Shown here: positions 45,323-54,599 of the stretch, piece by piece
Numbering within the stretch: position 1 is the stretch's first letter
How the letters are laid out: each line of letters starts with the position of its first letter
Assembly (NCBI RefSeq): GCF_024359545.1
Contig: NZ_JAKQZG010000005.1
Location: forward strand, 62,001-126,000
Reading direction: 5' to 3'
DNA length: 64,000 nt
From: Jiella marina
Lineage (GTDB): Bacteria > Pseudomonadota > Alphaproteobacteria > Rhizobiales > Rhizobiaceae
Made by a program: the position numbers and the translations under genes
Notes under the pieces: model-generated
Database searches by the model: none
Told to the model about the DNA's origin: nothing
What the model saw: only the letters and a program-made list of their open reading frames with translations

Positions 45323-46345
45323 TCAGCTTGCGGTCACAGCGGCAAGGCGTTCCGCCGTTTCCGGCATGCGTTTCAGACTGGCGTCGATCCGCTCCCGCCA
45401 GCGGGGCCCGCGTGAGCGCGCGTCCTCATAGGCTTCCGCGAGTTCGTCCGGGCGATCTTCGGCCAAGACGGAGACGAGATATGCCGCCTGGGCGCGGTCC
45501 TTCCGGGCCTTCAATTGTTCGGCGCCGGGACGGCGGTCGGCGACGATCAGTTTATGGATCGCGAACCGCTCGGGCCGCGGGATTTGCACGAGGACCCCGG
45601 AACGGTAGAGCGCTACTGCGGGGATGGGGTCGGCAATCAGATAGTTGAGATAGTTCAGACCTTGCGCGCTCACGCTCAGCGCCGGAAGCGGTTTGATGCT
45701 TTCATCGCCGAAGGCCGGCGTCAGAAACTCGACTATGGCTTCGGAATGGCTCTGCCGCCATCGCCAGACCTGCCGATCGTGGATGCCGGGAACCGGATCG
45801 AATTTGAGCAGGGCCAGGATATCGGCGGGGTTTTCCTCGATCTTGTCGCCGAGAGCGACGGAAAGGCGTTCGAAACTCGCAAAGTCGACATCGCCGGTCT
45901 GGGCCAGTTCCTCGTAGTCCATCCGGACGCCCAGATCGCCCTGATAGAGGCCGTAGGCCGAGGTTCCCACAAGTGTTCCGCCAAGCCGGAACAGGCCCGC
46001 GCGCGAAAAGGCGAGAAGCATCGAGCCGGTCTCGCGGTCGGTTGCGATGAAGCCCTCGGCCCGCAGCGTTCTGGCAAGCCGCGTCATGCGTTTGCGTCGA
46101 TCTTCCGCTTCGGCCTTCAACGCCTCTGCACGCTCAAGCCTCGCGCGCAGCTCCGGCTTGTCTTCGCCGAGATACCGGCTCTTCATCTCGGTGCCGATCC
46201 GGAAGCGCTCGTAAAGATAGGTCCTGCCGTTGCGTTGCCGTTCCTCGATCGCACCGATCACGCCCGACCCCCTCTCGTCGAGATGAAGGCGCAGGAGATC
46301 CTGATAGGCGACCGAGGCCGGACGGCTGTGTGCAGGGATCGGCAT
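45323..46345 (-). CDS. Nucleotidyltransferase-fold protein, GSU2403-like
   Basis: A 340-residue protein with a helical N-terminus and a nucleotidyltransferase fold. GGTLVGTSAYGLYQGDLGVR gives the GT helix, TGDVDFASF the two metal-binding Asp residues (DxD), and SAQGLNYLNYLIADPIPAVA plus RFAIHKLIVADRR the typical C-terminal block of the NTP_transf_8 family. Activity and partner are unknown; related folds occur in type IV toxin systems. It stands alone between dapE and truA, in an AT-rich neighbourhood, with a strong palindrome just upstream, so it looks like an acquired, self-regulated gene. Confidence 0.75.
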   Translation of the reverse strand: MPIPAHSRPASVAYQDLLRLHLDERGSGVIGAIEERQRNGRTYLYERFRIGTEMKSRYLGEDKPELRARLERAEALKAEAEDRRKRMTRLARTLRAEGFIATDRETGSMLLAFSRAGLFRLGGTLVGTSAYGLYQGDLGVRMDYEELAQTGDVDFASFERLSVALGDKIEENPADILALLKFDPVPGIHDRQVWRWRQSHSEAIVEFLTPAFGDESIKPLPALSVSAQGLNYLNYLIADPIPAVALYRSGVLVQIPRPERFAIHKLIVADRRPGAEQLKARKDRAQAAYLVSVLAEDRPDELAEAYEDARSRGPRWRERIDASLKRMPETAERLAAVTAS

Positions 46346-46401
46346 CTTTCCTCGATCTGCGGGTTGTATGCATCAAGGAATATATTGCTGCACATTCCGC
46401 T

Positions 46402-46433
46402 TATGTGCATCAAGAATTCTTTTGATGCACATA
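46402..46433. promoter_or_regulatory. Palindrome upstream of the nucleotidyltransferase gene
   Basis: TATGTGCATCAA (46402-46413) and TTGATGCACATA (46422-46433), a perfect 12-base inverted repeat around eight bases, 57 bases before the start at 46345. A further TGCATCAA copy lies at about 46367-46374, between the palindrome and the gene. Looks like an operator with a third half-site. Confidence 0.6.
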
Positions 46434-46536
46434 TTCACTTCGCGGATCAGTTGGCGGACCTTGCAGCCGGAAACCACTAAGCGCCCGCAACCGCACCCAC
46501 CTTGCCTTATCCGCTCCCGCCAATGCCCCGACTGCG

Positions 46537-47316
46537 TCACCCTGCGTAGGGCGGAAGCGAGCGCTTCGGCGCAGTCCCGTATTCGACCTTCGTCAGATAA
46601 AGCCCGTCCGGCGGCGCGACGGGGCCGCAGCGGGTGCGATCGCGGGCCTCGAGCGCGGCGATCACGTCGTCCTTAGACCACCGGTGTTCGCCGACGAGCT
46701 TCAAAGTCCCGGCGAAGGAGCGGATCTGGTTGTGCAGGAAGGATTGGGCCATGGCGGTGATATGGACCTCGTCGCCCGGTCCCTTTGTGACCGACAGTTC
46801 CTCCAGCGTGCGGATCGGGTTCTTGGCCTGACAATGGGTGGAGCGGAAGGTGTTGAAGTCGTGGGTGCCGACGAGTGCCTGCGCAGCCTCGTGCATCGCT
46901 TCCACATCGAGTTCTTTCCAGACCCACCAGACCTGCCCGCGCGTCACGGCCGGCGGCGCGCGCCGATTGAAGATGCGGTAGAGATACCAGCGCTTGCGGG
47001 CGGAAAAACGCGCGTCGAAATCATCGCCGACACGCTCGGCCTTGATGATCGCGACGCGCTCCTCGCGCATATGGGCGTTCAGCGCATCGCGCACCGTGTC
47101 TTCGGCCCAGTCGCGGGTAAGATCCAGATGGGCGACCTGGCCGGTGGCATGAACCCCGGCATCCGTACGCCCCGCCCCGAAGAGGGTGATGGTCTCGCCG
47201 GTGAAGCCGGTCACGGCCCGCTCGATGACCTCCTGCACGGAGAGGCCATTCGCCTGCCGCTGCCAGCCGCAATAGGGCCGGCCGTCATATTCGATGGTAA
47301 GCTTAAATCGAGGCAT
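46537..47316 (-). CDS. truA: tRNA pseudouridine(38-40) synthase
   Basis: TruA, 259 residues, isomerises uridine 38-40 of the anticodon arm. The catalytic Asp is in [14 protein letters not shown] (about residue 52), with RRWYLYRI and [12 protein letters not shown] downstream. I use the ATG at 47316; a TTG immediately precedes it. The usual truA-fmt-def order is kept but interrupted by a small opposite-strand gene at 47335. Confidence 0.93.
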   Translation of the reverse strand: MPRFKLTIEYDGRPYCGWQRQANGLSVQEVIERAVTGFTGETITLFGAGRTDAGVHATGQVAHLDLTRDWAEDTVRDALNAHMREERVAIIKAERVGDDFDARFSARKRWYLYRIFNRRAPPAVTRGQVWWVWKELDVEAMHEAAQALVGTHDFNTFRSTHCQAKNPIRTLEELSVTKGPGDEVHITAMAQSFLHNQIRSFAGTLKLVGEHRWSKDDVIAALEARDRTRCGPVAPPDGLYLTKVEYGTAPKRSLPPYAG

Positions 47317-47334
47317 CAAGTCAGGAGATTCGTA

Positions 47335-47565
47335 GTGACACTGGTCCGAAGGTTTACAGAAAAGCGAATGGAGAGAAATTCTCTACACGAAGAGATTGAT
47401 GCCACGTACACGGTCTTTGAGCGTGACGGAAAATCTTTTGTTCAGATCAACACCTATGGCCGCTCATCAAGAGAGATGCCCGGGAAGTTGAGCCAAACGC
47501 TGCAACTTGATCAAGACGGCGGCCGAGAGCTTTTCCAAATCCTGAAGCGAGCTTTTGCACTCTAA
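47335..47565 (+). CDS. Small conserved protein inserted between truA and fmt
   Basis: A 76-residue plus-strand gene. The GTG at 47335 has a strong AGGAG site eight bases upstream; an ATG at 47368 is possible but less well placed. The product contains [20 protein letters not shown] and IQINTYG-type blocks ([16 protein letters not shown]), followed by [11 protein letters not shown] recall small proteins of this kind sometimes named methionyl-tRNA formyltransferase in databases, without evidence of activity. It starts 18 bases from truA and its stop overlaps the convergent fmt stop by four bases. Its base composition is AT-richer than its neighbours, pointing to insertion into a conserved operon. 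Confidence 0.65.
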   Translation: MTLVRRFTEKRMERNSLHEEIDATYTVFERDGKSFVQINTYGRSSREMPGKLSQTLQLDQDGGRELFQILKRAFAL

Positions 47566-48521
47566 TCACTGCCCAACATAATGCCTGCCGGCACCGCCAT
47601 GCCCCGCAGAAGCGTCTCTGCGTCCATCGGCTTGCCGCCCGCGCGCTGTACCTCCAGAAGGCGGACCGCGCCGGAACCGCAGGCCACGGTCAACGCATCA
47701 TCCAGCGTCGTCCCCGCCGTGCCGGCACCCTCGACCGCCTCCGCGCGCAGGAGTTTCACGCGCTCGGGCGTACCGGACAAGGGCATCATCGTCCAAGCCC
47801 CGGGGGAGGGGGAAAAGGCGTTGATCTTTCGCGCGACCGCGAACGCGTCGTCGTCCCAGGAAACCTGCGTTTCCGCCTTGTCGATCTTTCGCGCATAGAG
47901 CGGTTCGCGGCCGGTGCGCGCACCGATCGTCTCCTGATCCTCGAAGGCGAGCGTGCCGGCTTCGAGCTGTTCGAGCGCTTCGACCATCAACGTTGCCGAC
48001 ATCTGGCTCAGCCGCTCCTGCAATTCGCCCGCCGTCTCGGTCGCGCCGATCGGCGTTTCGGCGGTCAGTGCCACCGGGCCGGTGTCGAGCCCGGCCTCCA
48101 TCTTCATCACCATCATGCCGGTGGTCGCGTCGCCGGCTTCGATCGCCCGCTGGATCGGCGCGGCCCCCCGCCAGCGCGGCAGCAGCGAGCCATGGCCGTT
48201 GAGACAGCCGAACCGCGGCGCGTCGAGCACCTGTTGCCGCAGCAGAAGTCCATAGGCCACGACCACGGCCACATCCGCCTTGAGGGCCGCGAAGGCCTCG
48301 ACCTCGGCTTCGTCCTTGAAACTGGCGGGCGTGCGAACGGGAAGGCCCAGCCGCTCCGCCTCGACCTGCACGGGGGAGGGGGTGAGCTTCAGGCCACGCC
48401 GGCCGGCCTTTCGCGGCGGCTGACTGTAGACGGCGGCAATGTCGTGGCCGGCCTCGTCGAGGGCCGTCAGCGTCGGCACCGAAAACGCCGGCGTCCCCAT
48501 GAAGACGATTTTGAGCGTCAC
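47562..48521 (-). CDS. fmt: Methionyl-tRNA formyltransferase
   Basis: Fmt, 319 residues, formylates initiator methionyl-tRNA. Blocks: [36 protein letters not shown] with the catalytic His, [16 protein letters not shown], and a C-terminal domain to the end. Four bases lie between it and def, so they form one unit. Confidence 0.95.
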   Translation of the reverse strand: MTLKIVFMGTPAFSVPTLTALDEAGHDIAAVYSQPPRKAGRRGLKLTPSPVQVEAERLGLPVRTPASFKDEAEVEAFAALKADVAVVVAYGLLLRQQVLDAPRFGCLNGHGSLLPRWRGAAPIQRAIEAGDATTGMMVMKMEAGLDTGPVALTAETPIGATETAGELQERLSQMSATLMVEALEQLEAGTLAFEDQETIGARTGREPLYARKIDKAETQVSWDDDAFAVARKINAFSPSPGAWTMMPLSGTPERVKLLRAEAVEGAGTAGTTLDDALTVACGSGAVRLLEVQRAGGKPMDAETLLRGMAVPAGIMLGSD

Positions 48522-48525
48522 GGCG

Positions 48526-49041
48526 TCACACCGCCTGCCGGCGGGCCTGCTTGGTGAACCGCTTGATGACCATGTCGCGCTTGAGCTTGGAGATGTAGTC
48601 GATGAAGAGCACGCCGTTCAGATGGTCGATCTCGTGCTGCAGGCAGGTGGAGAACAGGCCGCTGGCGGCTTCTTCGTGCATCTCGCCGTCGAGCCCGAGA
48701 TAGCGGACGGTCACTTCGGCCGGCCGCTCGACCTCCGCGTAATAGTCCGGGATCGACAGGCAGCCCTCTTCATAGACGCTGCTGGCATCCGACTGCGCCA
48801 CGATCTCGGGATTCAGGAAGACGCGCGGCGCCTTCTCCTCTTCCTCCTTCGAAATGTCGAGAACGAGCATGCGCACCGGCTCGCCGACCTGAATGGCGGC
48901 AAGTCCAATTCCCGGCGCGTCGTACATGGTTTCCAGCATGTCGTCCGCGAGGCGCTTGACGCGCTCGTCCACGGTCTCGATGGGCCTGGAATTCTCCCGC
49001 AGCAGCGGGTCCGGAAGGATGATGAGCGGCTTGATCGTCAT
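48526..49041 (-). CDS. def: Peptide deformylase
   Basis: Deformylase, 171 residues, removes the formyl group added via Fmt. All three motifs are present: [18 protein letters not shown] and the zinc-binding [12 protein letters not shown] at 49041 gives the usual N-terminus ([14 protein letters not shown]); the frame continues 12 codons upstream. Confidence 0.95.
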   Translation of the reverse strand: MTIKPLIILPDPLLRENSRPIETVDERVKRLADDMLETMYDAPGIGLAAIQVGEPVRMLVLDISKEEEEKAPRVFLNPEIVAQSDASSVYEEGCLSIPDYYAEVERPAEVTVRYLGLDGEMHEEAASGLFSTCLQHEIDHLNGVLFIDYISKLKRDMVIKRFTKQARRQAV

Positions 49042-49178
49042 GGTTGCTGAGGTAGTCGCTGGCGGGAAGACGGTCAATCCAGTCCGCGATCATCGCTGCT
49101 TTTCCTTATTGCGCGGGCTCCCATTTTTTGTTCCCTGTTTGATCCTGTTGTTAACGCTTGCCTGCTATCGGTTTCACG

Positions 49179-50315
49179 ATGAGCGAAAACATTGCCGCCT
49201 TCCTGACGCGTTCGGTCGCGGAGATCTCCGGGGTCGAGATTTCCGGCCTTGCCCTCTGTTTGGCCTTGGCCTGCCTCGTGCTGATGGCGCTCTGGCTGGG
49301 CGCCGGCGCACGAGCCCGGCGCGCATTCCGCCTTCTGGAACAGGCCGAGGCCGAAACCGCCCGGCTGGACGAGGTGCTGAAATCCCAGGCGGAAATTTCC
49401 GGCCGCATGCAGACCATGGCGGAAATCCTCGGCGCGCGACAGGCCGATCTCACGCGGGCGCTCTCGGATCGTCTCGACGGCCTATCCAGCCGCGTCGGCC
49501 AGTCGATCCTTTCGACCACCAAGGAAACCAAAGCTTCCCTGTCCGTCCTCGCCGAACGGCTCGCCGTCATCGATCGGGCCCAAGGCGAGATCCGTGGGCT
49601 CACCGGCGAGGTCATCCGGCTCAAGGACATTCTCGCCAACAAGCAGACCCGCGGGGCCTTCGGGGAAGGGCGCATGCAGGCGATCATCGCGGATGCGCTT
49701 CCGGCCTCGATCTACACCTTCCAGGCCACGCTTTCGAACGGCAAGCGACCCGATTGCCTGATCAACATGCCGAACGGAGCGCCCGGCCTGGTCATTGATG
49801 CAAAATTCCCGCTGGAAGCCTATGCCGCCTTCGAGGATGCCGAACGGGAAGGGCGGACTTGCGCGGCCGCGCGCCTGCGCAAGGACATGGACGTGCACAT
49901 CAAGGCGATCGCCGAGAAATACCTGATCCCCGGCGAAACCCAGGACACGGCCTTTCTTTTCGTCCCGTCCGAAGCGATTTTCGCGCGCCTGCACGAATTC
50001 TTCGAGGATGTCGTCCAGAAAGCTTACCGTTCGGGCGTCGTGATCGTCTCGCCCTCGCTCCTCAATCTCTCGATTCAGGTCGTTCACACGGTTTTGAAGG
50101 ATGCGCGTCTCAGGGCCTCGGCCGGTCGTATCCAGGCCGAGGTCCGCCTGTTTGCCGAGGATCTCGCCCGGCTCGACGCACGGGTGACGGCGCTCAAGGG
50201 CCATTTCGCCCAGGCCGGACGCGACATCGATCAGCTCGGCATCTCCTGCCAGAAACTGCAACGGCGCGGCGAGCGCATCACCGATGTCGAACTGGGAGAG
50301 GCGGAGGCGGGCTAA
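49179..50315 (+). CDS. rmuC: DNA recombination protein RmuC
   Basis: RmuC-family protein of 378 residues: one N-terminal membrane helix (GLALCLALACLVLMALWLGA), a coiled-coil stretch to about 130, then the nuclease-like RmuC domain with RGAFGEGRMQ, LVIDAKFPLEAY and TAFLFVPSEAIFA. Its role is in limiting sequence inversions and handling DNA ends; exact activity is not settled. Divergent from def, as often in this group. Start is the ATG at 49179. Confidence 0.92.
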   Translation: MSENIAAFLTRSVAEISGVEISGLALCLALACLVLMALWLGAGARARRAFRLLEQAEAETARLDEVLKSQAEISGRMQTMAEILGARQADLTRALSDRLDGLSSRVGQSILSTTKETKASLSVLAERLAVIDRAQGEIRGLTGEVIRLKDILANKQTRGAFGEGRMQAIIADALPASIYTFQATLSNGKRPDCLINMPNGAPGLVIDAKFPLEAYAAFEDAEREGRTCAAARLRKDMDVHIKAIAEKYLIPGETQDTAFLFVPSEAIFARLHEFFEDVVQKAYRSGVVIVSPSLLNLSIQVVHTVLKDARLRASAGRIQAEVRLFAEDLARLDARVTALKGHFAQAGRDIDQLGISCQKLQRRGERITDVELGEAEAG

Positions 50316-50476
50316 GCACGCCCATGGCGAAACCGCCGCGAAATCGCCCGGAAACAAAGCCCGAGCATTGTCGTGTCGCCGTTTCGGCTCCGGCTGCGAA
50401 GCACAGGTTCGAGATCAACGCTACGTGAACGCGTCTGATACTTCCCTTGGGTAAAGGGTAAATGCTCGCAGAAACC

Positions 50477-50491
50477 TTAAAAAAAGATTAA
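50477..50491. promoter_or_regulatory. CtrA-type binding site upstream of the serine protease
   Basis: TTAA-AAAAAGA-TTAA, a perfect TTAA-N7-TTAA full site, at 67-81 bases before the protease start. CtrA is the alphaproteobacterial cell-cycle and motility response regulator, so expression of the protease may be cell-cycle controlled. Confidence 0.55.
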
Positions 50492-50557
50492 GCTGGACGG
50501 ATCGAAACTGCCCTGGTTGCATTATCAGGTAACAGTTCGTCGTCGCAGGGGGACGTT

Positions 50558-52129
50558 ATGCGGATTTTGTCGAGGGTGGTTTTAGCGGCAGCAGTGTTGG
50601 TGGCTTCACCGGCAGCGCTTGCACGCGGCCTCGACTCGATCGAACCGAACGTTAGCACAGCCGCGTCGGCCGATCTGTCACTCGCCTACAACACCCAGAC
50701 CGACCTTTCCTTCCGTCGTGGCCTTCAGATCCGCCTCGCGTGGACCGGCGATTATGTCGGCTCCTTCGACGGCCAGATCGGCCCGGCCTCGCTGCGCGCC
50801 ATTCGCGATTTCCAGGCGCGCCACGGAATGCGGGCCGATGGTGTCATCACCGAAACCATGCTGCAGCTCCTGATCAAGCTGTCGGACGGCGCTCAGTCCT
50901 CGCTCGGCGTTTCTCTGGTCGATGACGACGCGACTGGTGTGCGTCTCGTCATGCCGCTGAGTCTCGTCTCCGATCTCGGGGCCACCCAGGTGGGCAGCCT
51001 CTGGCGCGCCAACGATGGCAGCGTCGAGATCGAGACCGTACGGATCGCCGATACCGGCCAGACGCTGGGCGGCCTGTTCGAAGCCCTGAGCGAGCCGACG
51101 GAAAGCCGCAGCGTGCTCGACGTTCAGAAGGCGGATGGCTGGTTCACCGTTTCGGGGATCGAGGCTGGTCGCCATTATTTCATGCGTTTTGCCGGCGACG
51201 GACCCGATCTGCGCGGTTTCTCCATCTCCTACACCGACGAGCAGGAGCGGACGGTCGAACCCTATCTCGCCGTTGCTTCGAACATGTTCGAGCCGTTTGC
51301 GGCTTCGCCGCGCGGTCCGCTGGTCGCCGAGGCCGAGCCGGACGCCTTTTCGTCGATGCTGGCGCGCCAGCGCGGGAGTGGCGACAGCGAGGCGCGCTAT
51401 GCCATGGTCTCTCCGGAGGATGAGGGCCGGCGCTCGCATCTCTTCGAAATGCCGCGGGAACGGGCGCGTCAGGCGCAGGGTCTTGCGCCACGTTCGGATA
51501 CGCCGGCCTTCGATATGGCGGGCTCGGGCTTCGTCGTCTCCGACGACGGCTGGTTGCTGACCAACGCCCATGTCGTGCGCGGATGTCAGGCAGTGGAGAT
51601 CGGCGACGAGGTTCGCGCCTCGGAAGTCCGCTTCGACGAGGAAAACGATCTGGCGCTCATCCATGTGGAGAAGAAGCTGGGCGAGCCGCTGGCGATCTCC
51701 ACGTCGAAGCCCCGCCTCGGCGAGGATATCCTGGCTCTCGGTTTCCCGCTGCGTTCGATCCTGGCGGACTCCCTGAACGTCACCCGCGGCAATGTCTCTT
51801 CATTGCTCGGTCTGATGAACGATGAGCGTTACCTGCAGATTTCGGCGCCGGTTCAGCCGGGAAATTCCGGCGGGCCGCTGGTTGATCTGGCAGGACGTGT
51901 CGTCGGCGTCGTGACTGCGAAGCTCGATGCCGTGGCGGTTGCGGATGCAACCGGTGACATCCCGCAATCCATCAATTTTGCGATCCGCCCCGACGCGGTG
52001 ACCGCATTCCTTCACGCCAATGATGTCGCTTTCGACGTCGCGGATGAAAAGGCCGCTCTTGAGAGCGTGCCGGACGCCACGGCGAAGGTGAAGGACTCGA
52101 TCTATCCCGTCGTCTGTGTGAACGAGTAG
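50558..52129 (+). CDS. Secreted trypsin-like serine protease with peptidoglycan-binding domain
   Basis: A 523-residue exported protein. Signal peptide MRILSRVVLAAAVLVASPAA, cleaved near ALA-RG. Residues about 45-110 are a peptidoglycan-binding-1 domain (GSFDGQIGPASLRAIRDFQA). A middle region of about 200 residues is of unknown fold. The C-terminal third is a DegP-like chymotrypsin-fold protease with the triad in LTNAHVVRGC (His), ENDLALIHV (Asp) and QPGNSGGPLV (Ser). No PDZ domain. A periplasmic, wall-bound protease is the natural reading. It has a putative CtrA site upstream. Confidence 0.9.
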   Translation: MRILSRVVLAAAVLVASPAALARGLDSIEPNVSTAASADLSLAYNTQTDLSFRRGLQIRLAWTGDYVGSFDGQIGPASLRAIRDFQARHGMRADGVITETMLQLLIKLSDGAQSSLGVSLVDDDATGVRLVMPLSLVSDLGATQVGSLWRANDGSVEIETVRIADTGQTLGGLFEALSEPTESRSVLDVQKADGWFTVSGIEAGRHYFMRFAGDGPDLRGFSISYTDEQERTVEPYLAVASNMFEPFAASPRGPLVAEAEPDAFSSMLARQRGSGDSEARYAMVSPEDEGRRSHLFEMPRERARQAQGLAPRSDTPAFDMAGSGFVVSDDGWLLTNAHVVRGCQAVEIGDEVRASEVRFDEENDLALIHVEKKLGEPLAISTSKPRLGEDILALGFPLRSILADSLNVTRGNVSSLLGLMNDERYLQISAPVQPGNSGGPLVDLAGRVVGVVTAKLDAVAVADATGDIPQSINFAIRPDAVTAFLHANDVAFDVADEKAALESVPDATAKVKDSIYPVVCVNE

Positions 52130-52425
52130 GTTCGCGCGGCGTCGCAGAGTCTCGTCGATATTGCGCCAAAGGACTGCGGCATGGGCTTTGCCGCACGCCT
52201 CCCGGCACACTTTCCTCAGACAGTCGCGCGACCGGCGTCTTGCAGCCCTTCGCAGGGCACCGCGATTTGGTGTCGGCGATGCTGCGTTTCCGCTCGACTT
52301 CGGAACCCTCGATCTTACGGCCCGTTTCCGTCTGAGACGCGTTTCGCCCACGTTGGGCGGCCACCTTGGTTTCGGTGCGCCTCACGGAAATGCACCTGAC
52401 CCTCTCCCGCGACGCGAGGAAAACA

Positions 52426-52716
52426 ATGCCGGAATTCGACACCGACCCGAAGATGATGCGCGAGCAGCAGGACAAGGACACGCCGGAAGAAATCTCCCGC
52501 GACGAGACCGCGCGCCGTTCCGACGCCAGCGACAGCGACTTCGAGAGCAAGAAGCAGCGCGAGGCGGCCCTGGCAGGCGAGGGGGTCGACGAAGAGCAGA
52601 TGGCCTCCATCCTGCGGCAGAATCAGCAGCCGAACGACAAGCCGACCCCCGCCGAGGCCGAAAGCGAAGAAGGCCATGGCCTCGCCCGTTCAGGACGCTC
52701 CCGGCTGGAAGACTGA
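52426..52716 (+). CDS. Small acidic hydrophilic protein, unknown function
   Basis: A 96-residue, highly charged protein (PEFDTDPKMMREQQDKDTPE onward) with no signal, membrane helix or catalytic motif, and probably disordered. Start ATG at 52426 has GAGGA six bases upstream. I recognise no family. It sits between the protease and the convergent nucleotidase gene. Confidence 0.65.
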   Translation: MPEFDTDPKMMREQQDKDTPEEISRDETARRSDASDSDFESKKQREAALAGEGVDEEQMASILRQNQQPNDKPTPAEAESEEGHGLARSGRSRLED

Positions 52717-52754
52717 CGCTCTTCCCGTCCCTTGATCCTTCGAATCGCGTCCGA

Positions 52755-53483
52755 TTATCGGCCCTGGCGGATCTGTTTGAGAAACGTCGCGAGGTCGTCG
52801 GTCACGTAGTCGATGTGCTCATCGTCCCGGCCTTCGTGCTCCCACACATCGCCGAACGTATCCTCGAAATTGTGCGGGACGATCAGCACAGTCTTCATGC
52901 CGAGCGACTTCGGTACTTCGAGATTGCGGGCGAGGTCCTCGAACATGGCCGCATGGGCCGCATCGACCCGGTGGAGGCCCAAGAACTTGTCATAGGTCTC
53001 CGAGGCCGGCTTCGGGACGAGATCGGCTGCGACGAGATCAAAAATATCCTCGAAATGGTCCAGGATGCCGAGCTGCCGGGCGGCGCGCTCGGCATGTTTG
53101 CGGTCACCATTGGTGAAGATGAACTTGCGCCCGGGCAGCGCCGCGATCTCGTCCCCCAAGGCCGGATCGGGATCGATCCACGAATAGTCGATATCGTGGA
53201 CGAACTCGAGAAAGGCGTCCGGATCGACCGCGTGTTCGCGCATCAGGCCGCGCAGGGTGGTCCCGTAGCGGCGATAGAAGTCCTTCTGCACGAAGCGTGC
53301 CTCGTCTCGCGGCAGAGACAGGAAATCGGCGACGAACTCGGTCATTCGCACATCGATCTGGGAAAACAGGTTCGAATGGCGCGGATAGAGCGTGTTGTCG
53401 AGATCGAACACCCAATCATGGACATTTGCGAAGTCTCTGGGCGTCGCGTCGCGAGTATGGCGAATGGCGGGACTTGTCGACAT
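52755..53483 (-). CDS. Pyrimidine 5'-nucleotidase (HAD family)
   Basis: HAD hydrolase, 242 residues, with the nucleophile motif VFDLDNTLYPRHSNLF (about residues 25-40), IFTNGDRKHA (motif II) and KP in VPKPASETYDKF (motif III). This layout is the alphaproteobacterial pyrimidine 5'-nucleotidase type (Sdt1-like). ATG at 53483 has AAGGACC upstream. Divergent from the exporter at 53579. Confidence 0.85.
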   Translation of the reverse strand: MSTSPAIRHTRDATPRDFANVHDWVFDLDNTLYPRHSNLFSQIDVRMTEFVADFLSLPRDEARFVQKDFYRRYGTTLRGLMREHAVDPDAFLEFVHDIDYSWIDPDPALGDEIAALPGRKFIFTNGDRKHAERAARQLGILDHFEDIFDLVAADLVPKPASETYDKFLGLHRVDAAHAAMFEDLARNLEVPKSLGMKTVLIVPHNFEDTFGDVWEHEGRDDEHIDYVTDDLATFLKQIRQGR

Positions 53484-53578
53484 CGGGTCCTTGGGCGTAG
53501 GCGGGTGCTCGGGCCGGCTTGCGGCCGGGTTTGCGATCGTATGCTGCCAAGCTTGCGAAAAACAGGACGTTTCGTTTC

Positions 53579-54478
53579 ATGCCGCTCTGGATCCCGATCA
53601 CGATCGCTGCGGCATTCTTCCAGAACTTGCGCTCGGGCCTGCAGAAGCGGCTGAAAGGGAGGATGCAGACCACTGGTGCGACCTTTGCGCGCTTCGGTTT
53701 CGGTCTGCCCTTCGCGCTGATCTATCTCGCCATCCTCGTCTTTCTGTTCGACGAAACGGTGCCCGAGGTCAATCCCACGGTGCTGATCGCGGCCGGTTCC
53801 GGCGGTCTGGCCCAGATCGCCGCGACCTTCCTGCTGGTCTATCTCTTTGGTCTGCGCAATTTCATGGTGGGCACGGCCTATTCGAAGACCGAGCCGGTGC
53901 AGGCCGCGCTGTTCGGTCTCCTGATCCTGGGCGAGACCATATCACCGCTCGGGCTCGTTGCGGTCATGGCTGGGGTCGTCGGCGTCGTGCTCATCTCGGT
54001 CGGCAATGCCGGCGTCAGTCAGGTGTGGCGAGCGCTCGCGTCCCGGGAAGCCCTGATCGGCATCGCTTCCGGGGCACTGTTCGGCATTTCCGCCGTCTGT
54101 TTTCGCTGGAGCGCGCTCGCCCTGCCGGCCGGAAGCGTAACGATACGTGCGGCGGTCACCCTCGTCCTGGCGCTCGCAATCCAGACATTCGCCATGTTCG
54201 TCTGGATGCTGCTTCGCGATCGGGCAGAGCTTCGCGCGGTCGCTCGTGCCTGGGTGCCGTGCCTTGCCGTCGGACTTGTCGGCGCGGGGGCGTCGGTCGG
54301 CTGGTTCACCGCCATGACGCTGCAGAAGGTGGCTTATGTCCGGGCTCTCGGCCAGATCGAACTGGTGTTCACCTTCGTGTCTTCCGTCTTCTGGTTTCGT
54401 GAGAGAGTGACGAGGCTCGAACTCGCCGGCTCGGCGATCATCGTCCTGGCGATCCTCGCGCTTCTCGCAGCCGCCTGA
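53579..54478 (+). CDS. EamA/DMT-family transporter
   Basis: About 299 residues and ten hydrophobic helices in two repeats, ending RVTRLELAGSAIIVLAILAL. Blocks such as FMVGTAYSKTEPVQAALFGL are EamA-like. Exporters in this family move metabolites or amino acids; substrate not predictable. The start is the ATG at 53579; the frame runs 20 codons further upstream, into the promoter. Confidence 0.85.
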   Translation: MPLWIPITIAAAFFQNLRSGLQKRLKGRMQTTGATFARFGFGLPFALIYLAILVFLFDETVPEVNPTVLIAAGSGGLAQIAATFLLVYLFGLRNFMVGTAYSKTEPVQAALFGLLILGETISPLGLVAVMAGVVGVVLISVGNAGVSQVWRALASREALIGIASGALFGISAVCFRWSALALPAGSVTIRAAVTLVLALAIQTFAMFVWMLLRDRAELRAVARAWVPCLAVGLVGAGASVGWFTAMTLQKVAYVRALGQIELVFTFVSSVFWFRERVTRLELAGSAIIVLAILALLAAA

Positions 54479-54504
54479 CGACGATCTTTTCCAAGCGACG
54501 CGAT

Positions 54505-54536
54505 GAAAAAAGCGGGGCCACGATCGTGGCCCCGCT
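54505..54536 (-). terminator. Rho-independent terminator of the RTX gene cluster
   Basis: AGCGGGGCCACG (54511-54522) and CGTGGCCCCGCT (54525-54536) form a near-perfect hairpin. On the minus strand it is followed by a T-run (54505-54510). It lies about 65 bases after the stop of the minus-strand RTX gene at 54600. Confidence 0.8.
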
Positions 54537-54599
54537 CCCGGAATTTCGACGATCGGCCAGGCGGGATGCTCCCCGGATGAAAGCGCCGCCGCGATCGCC

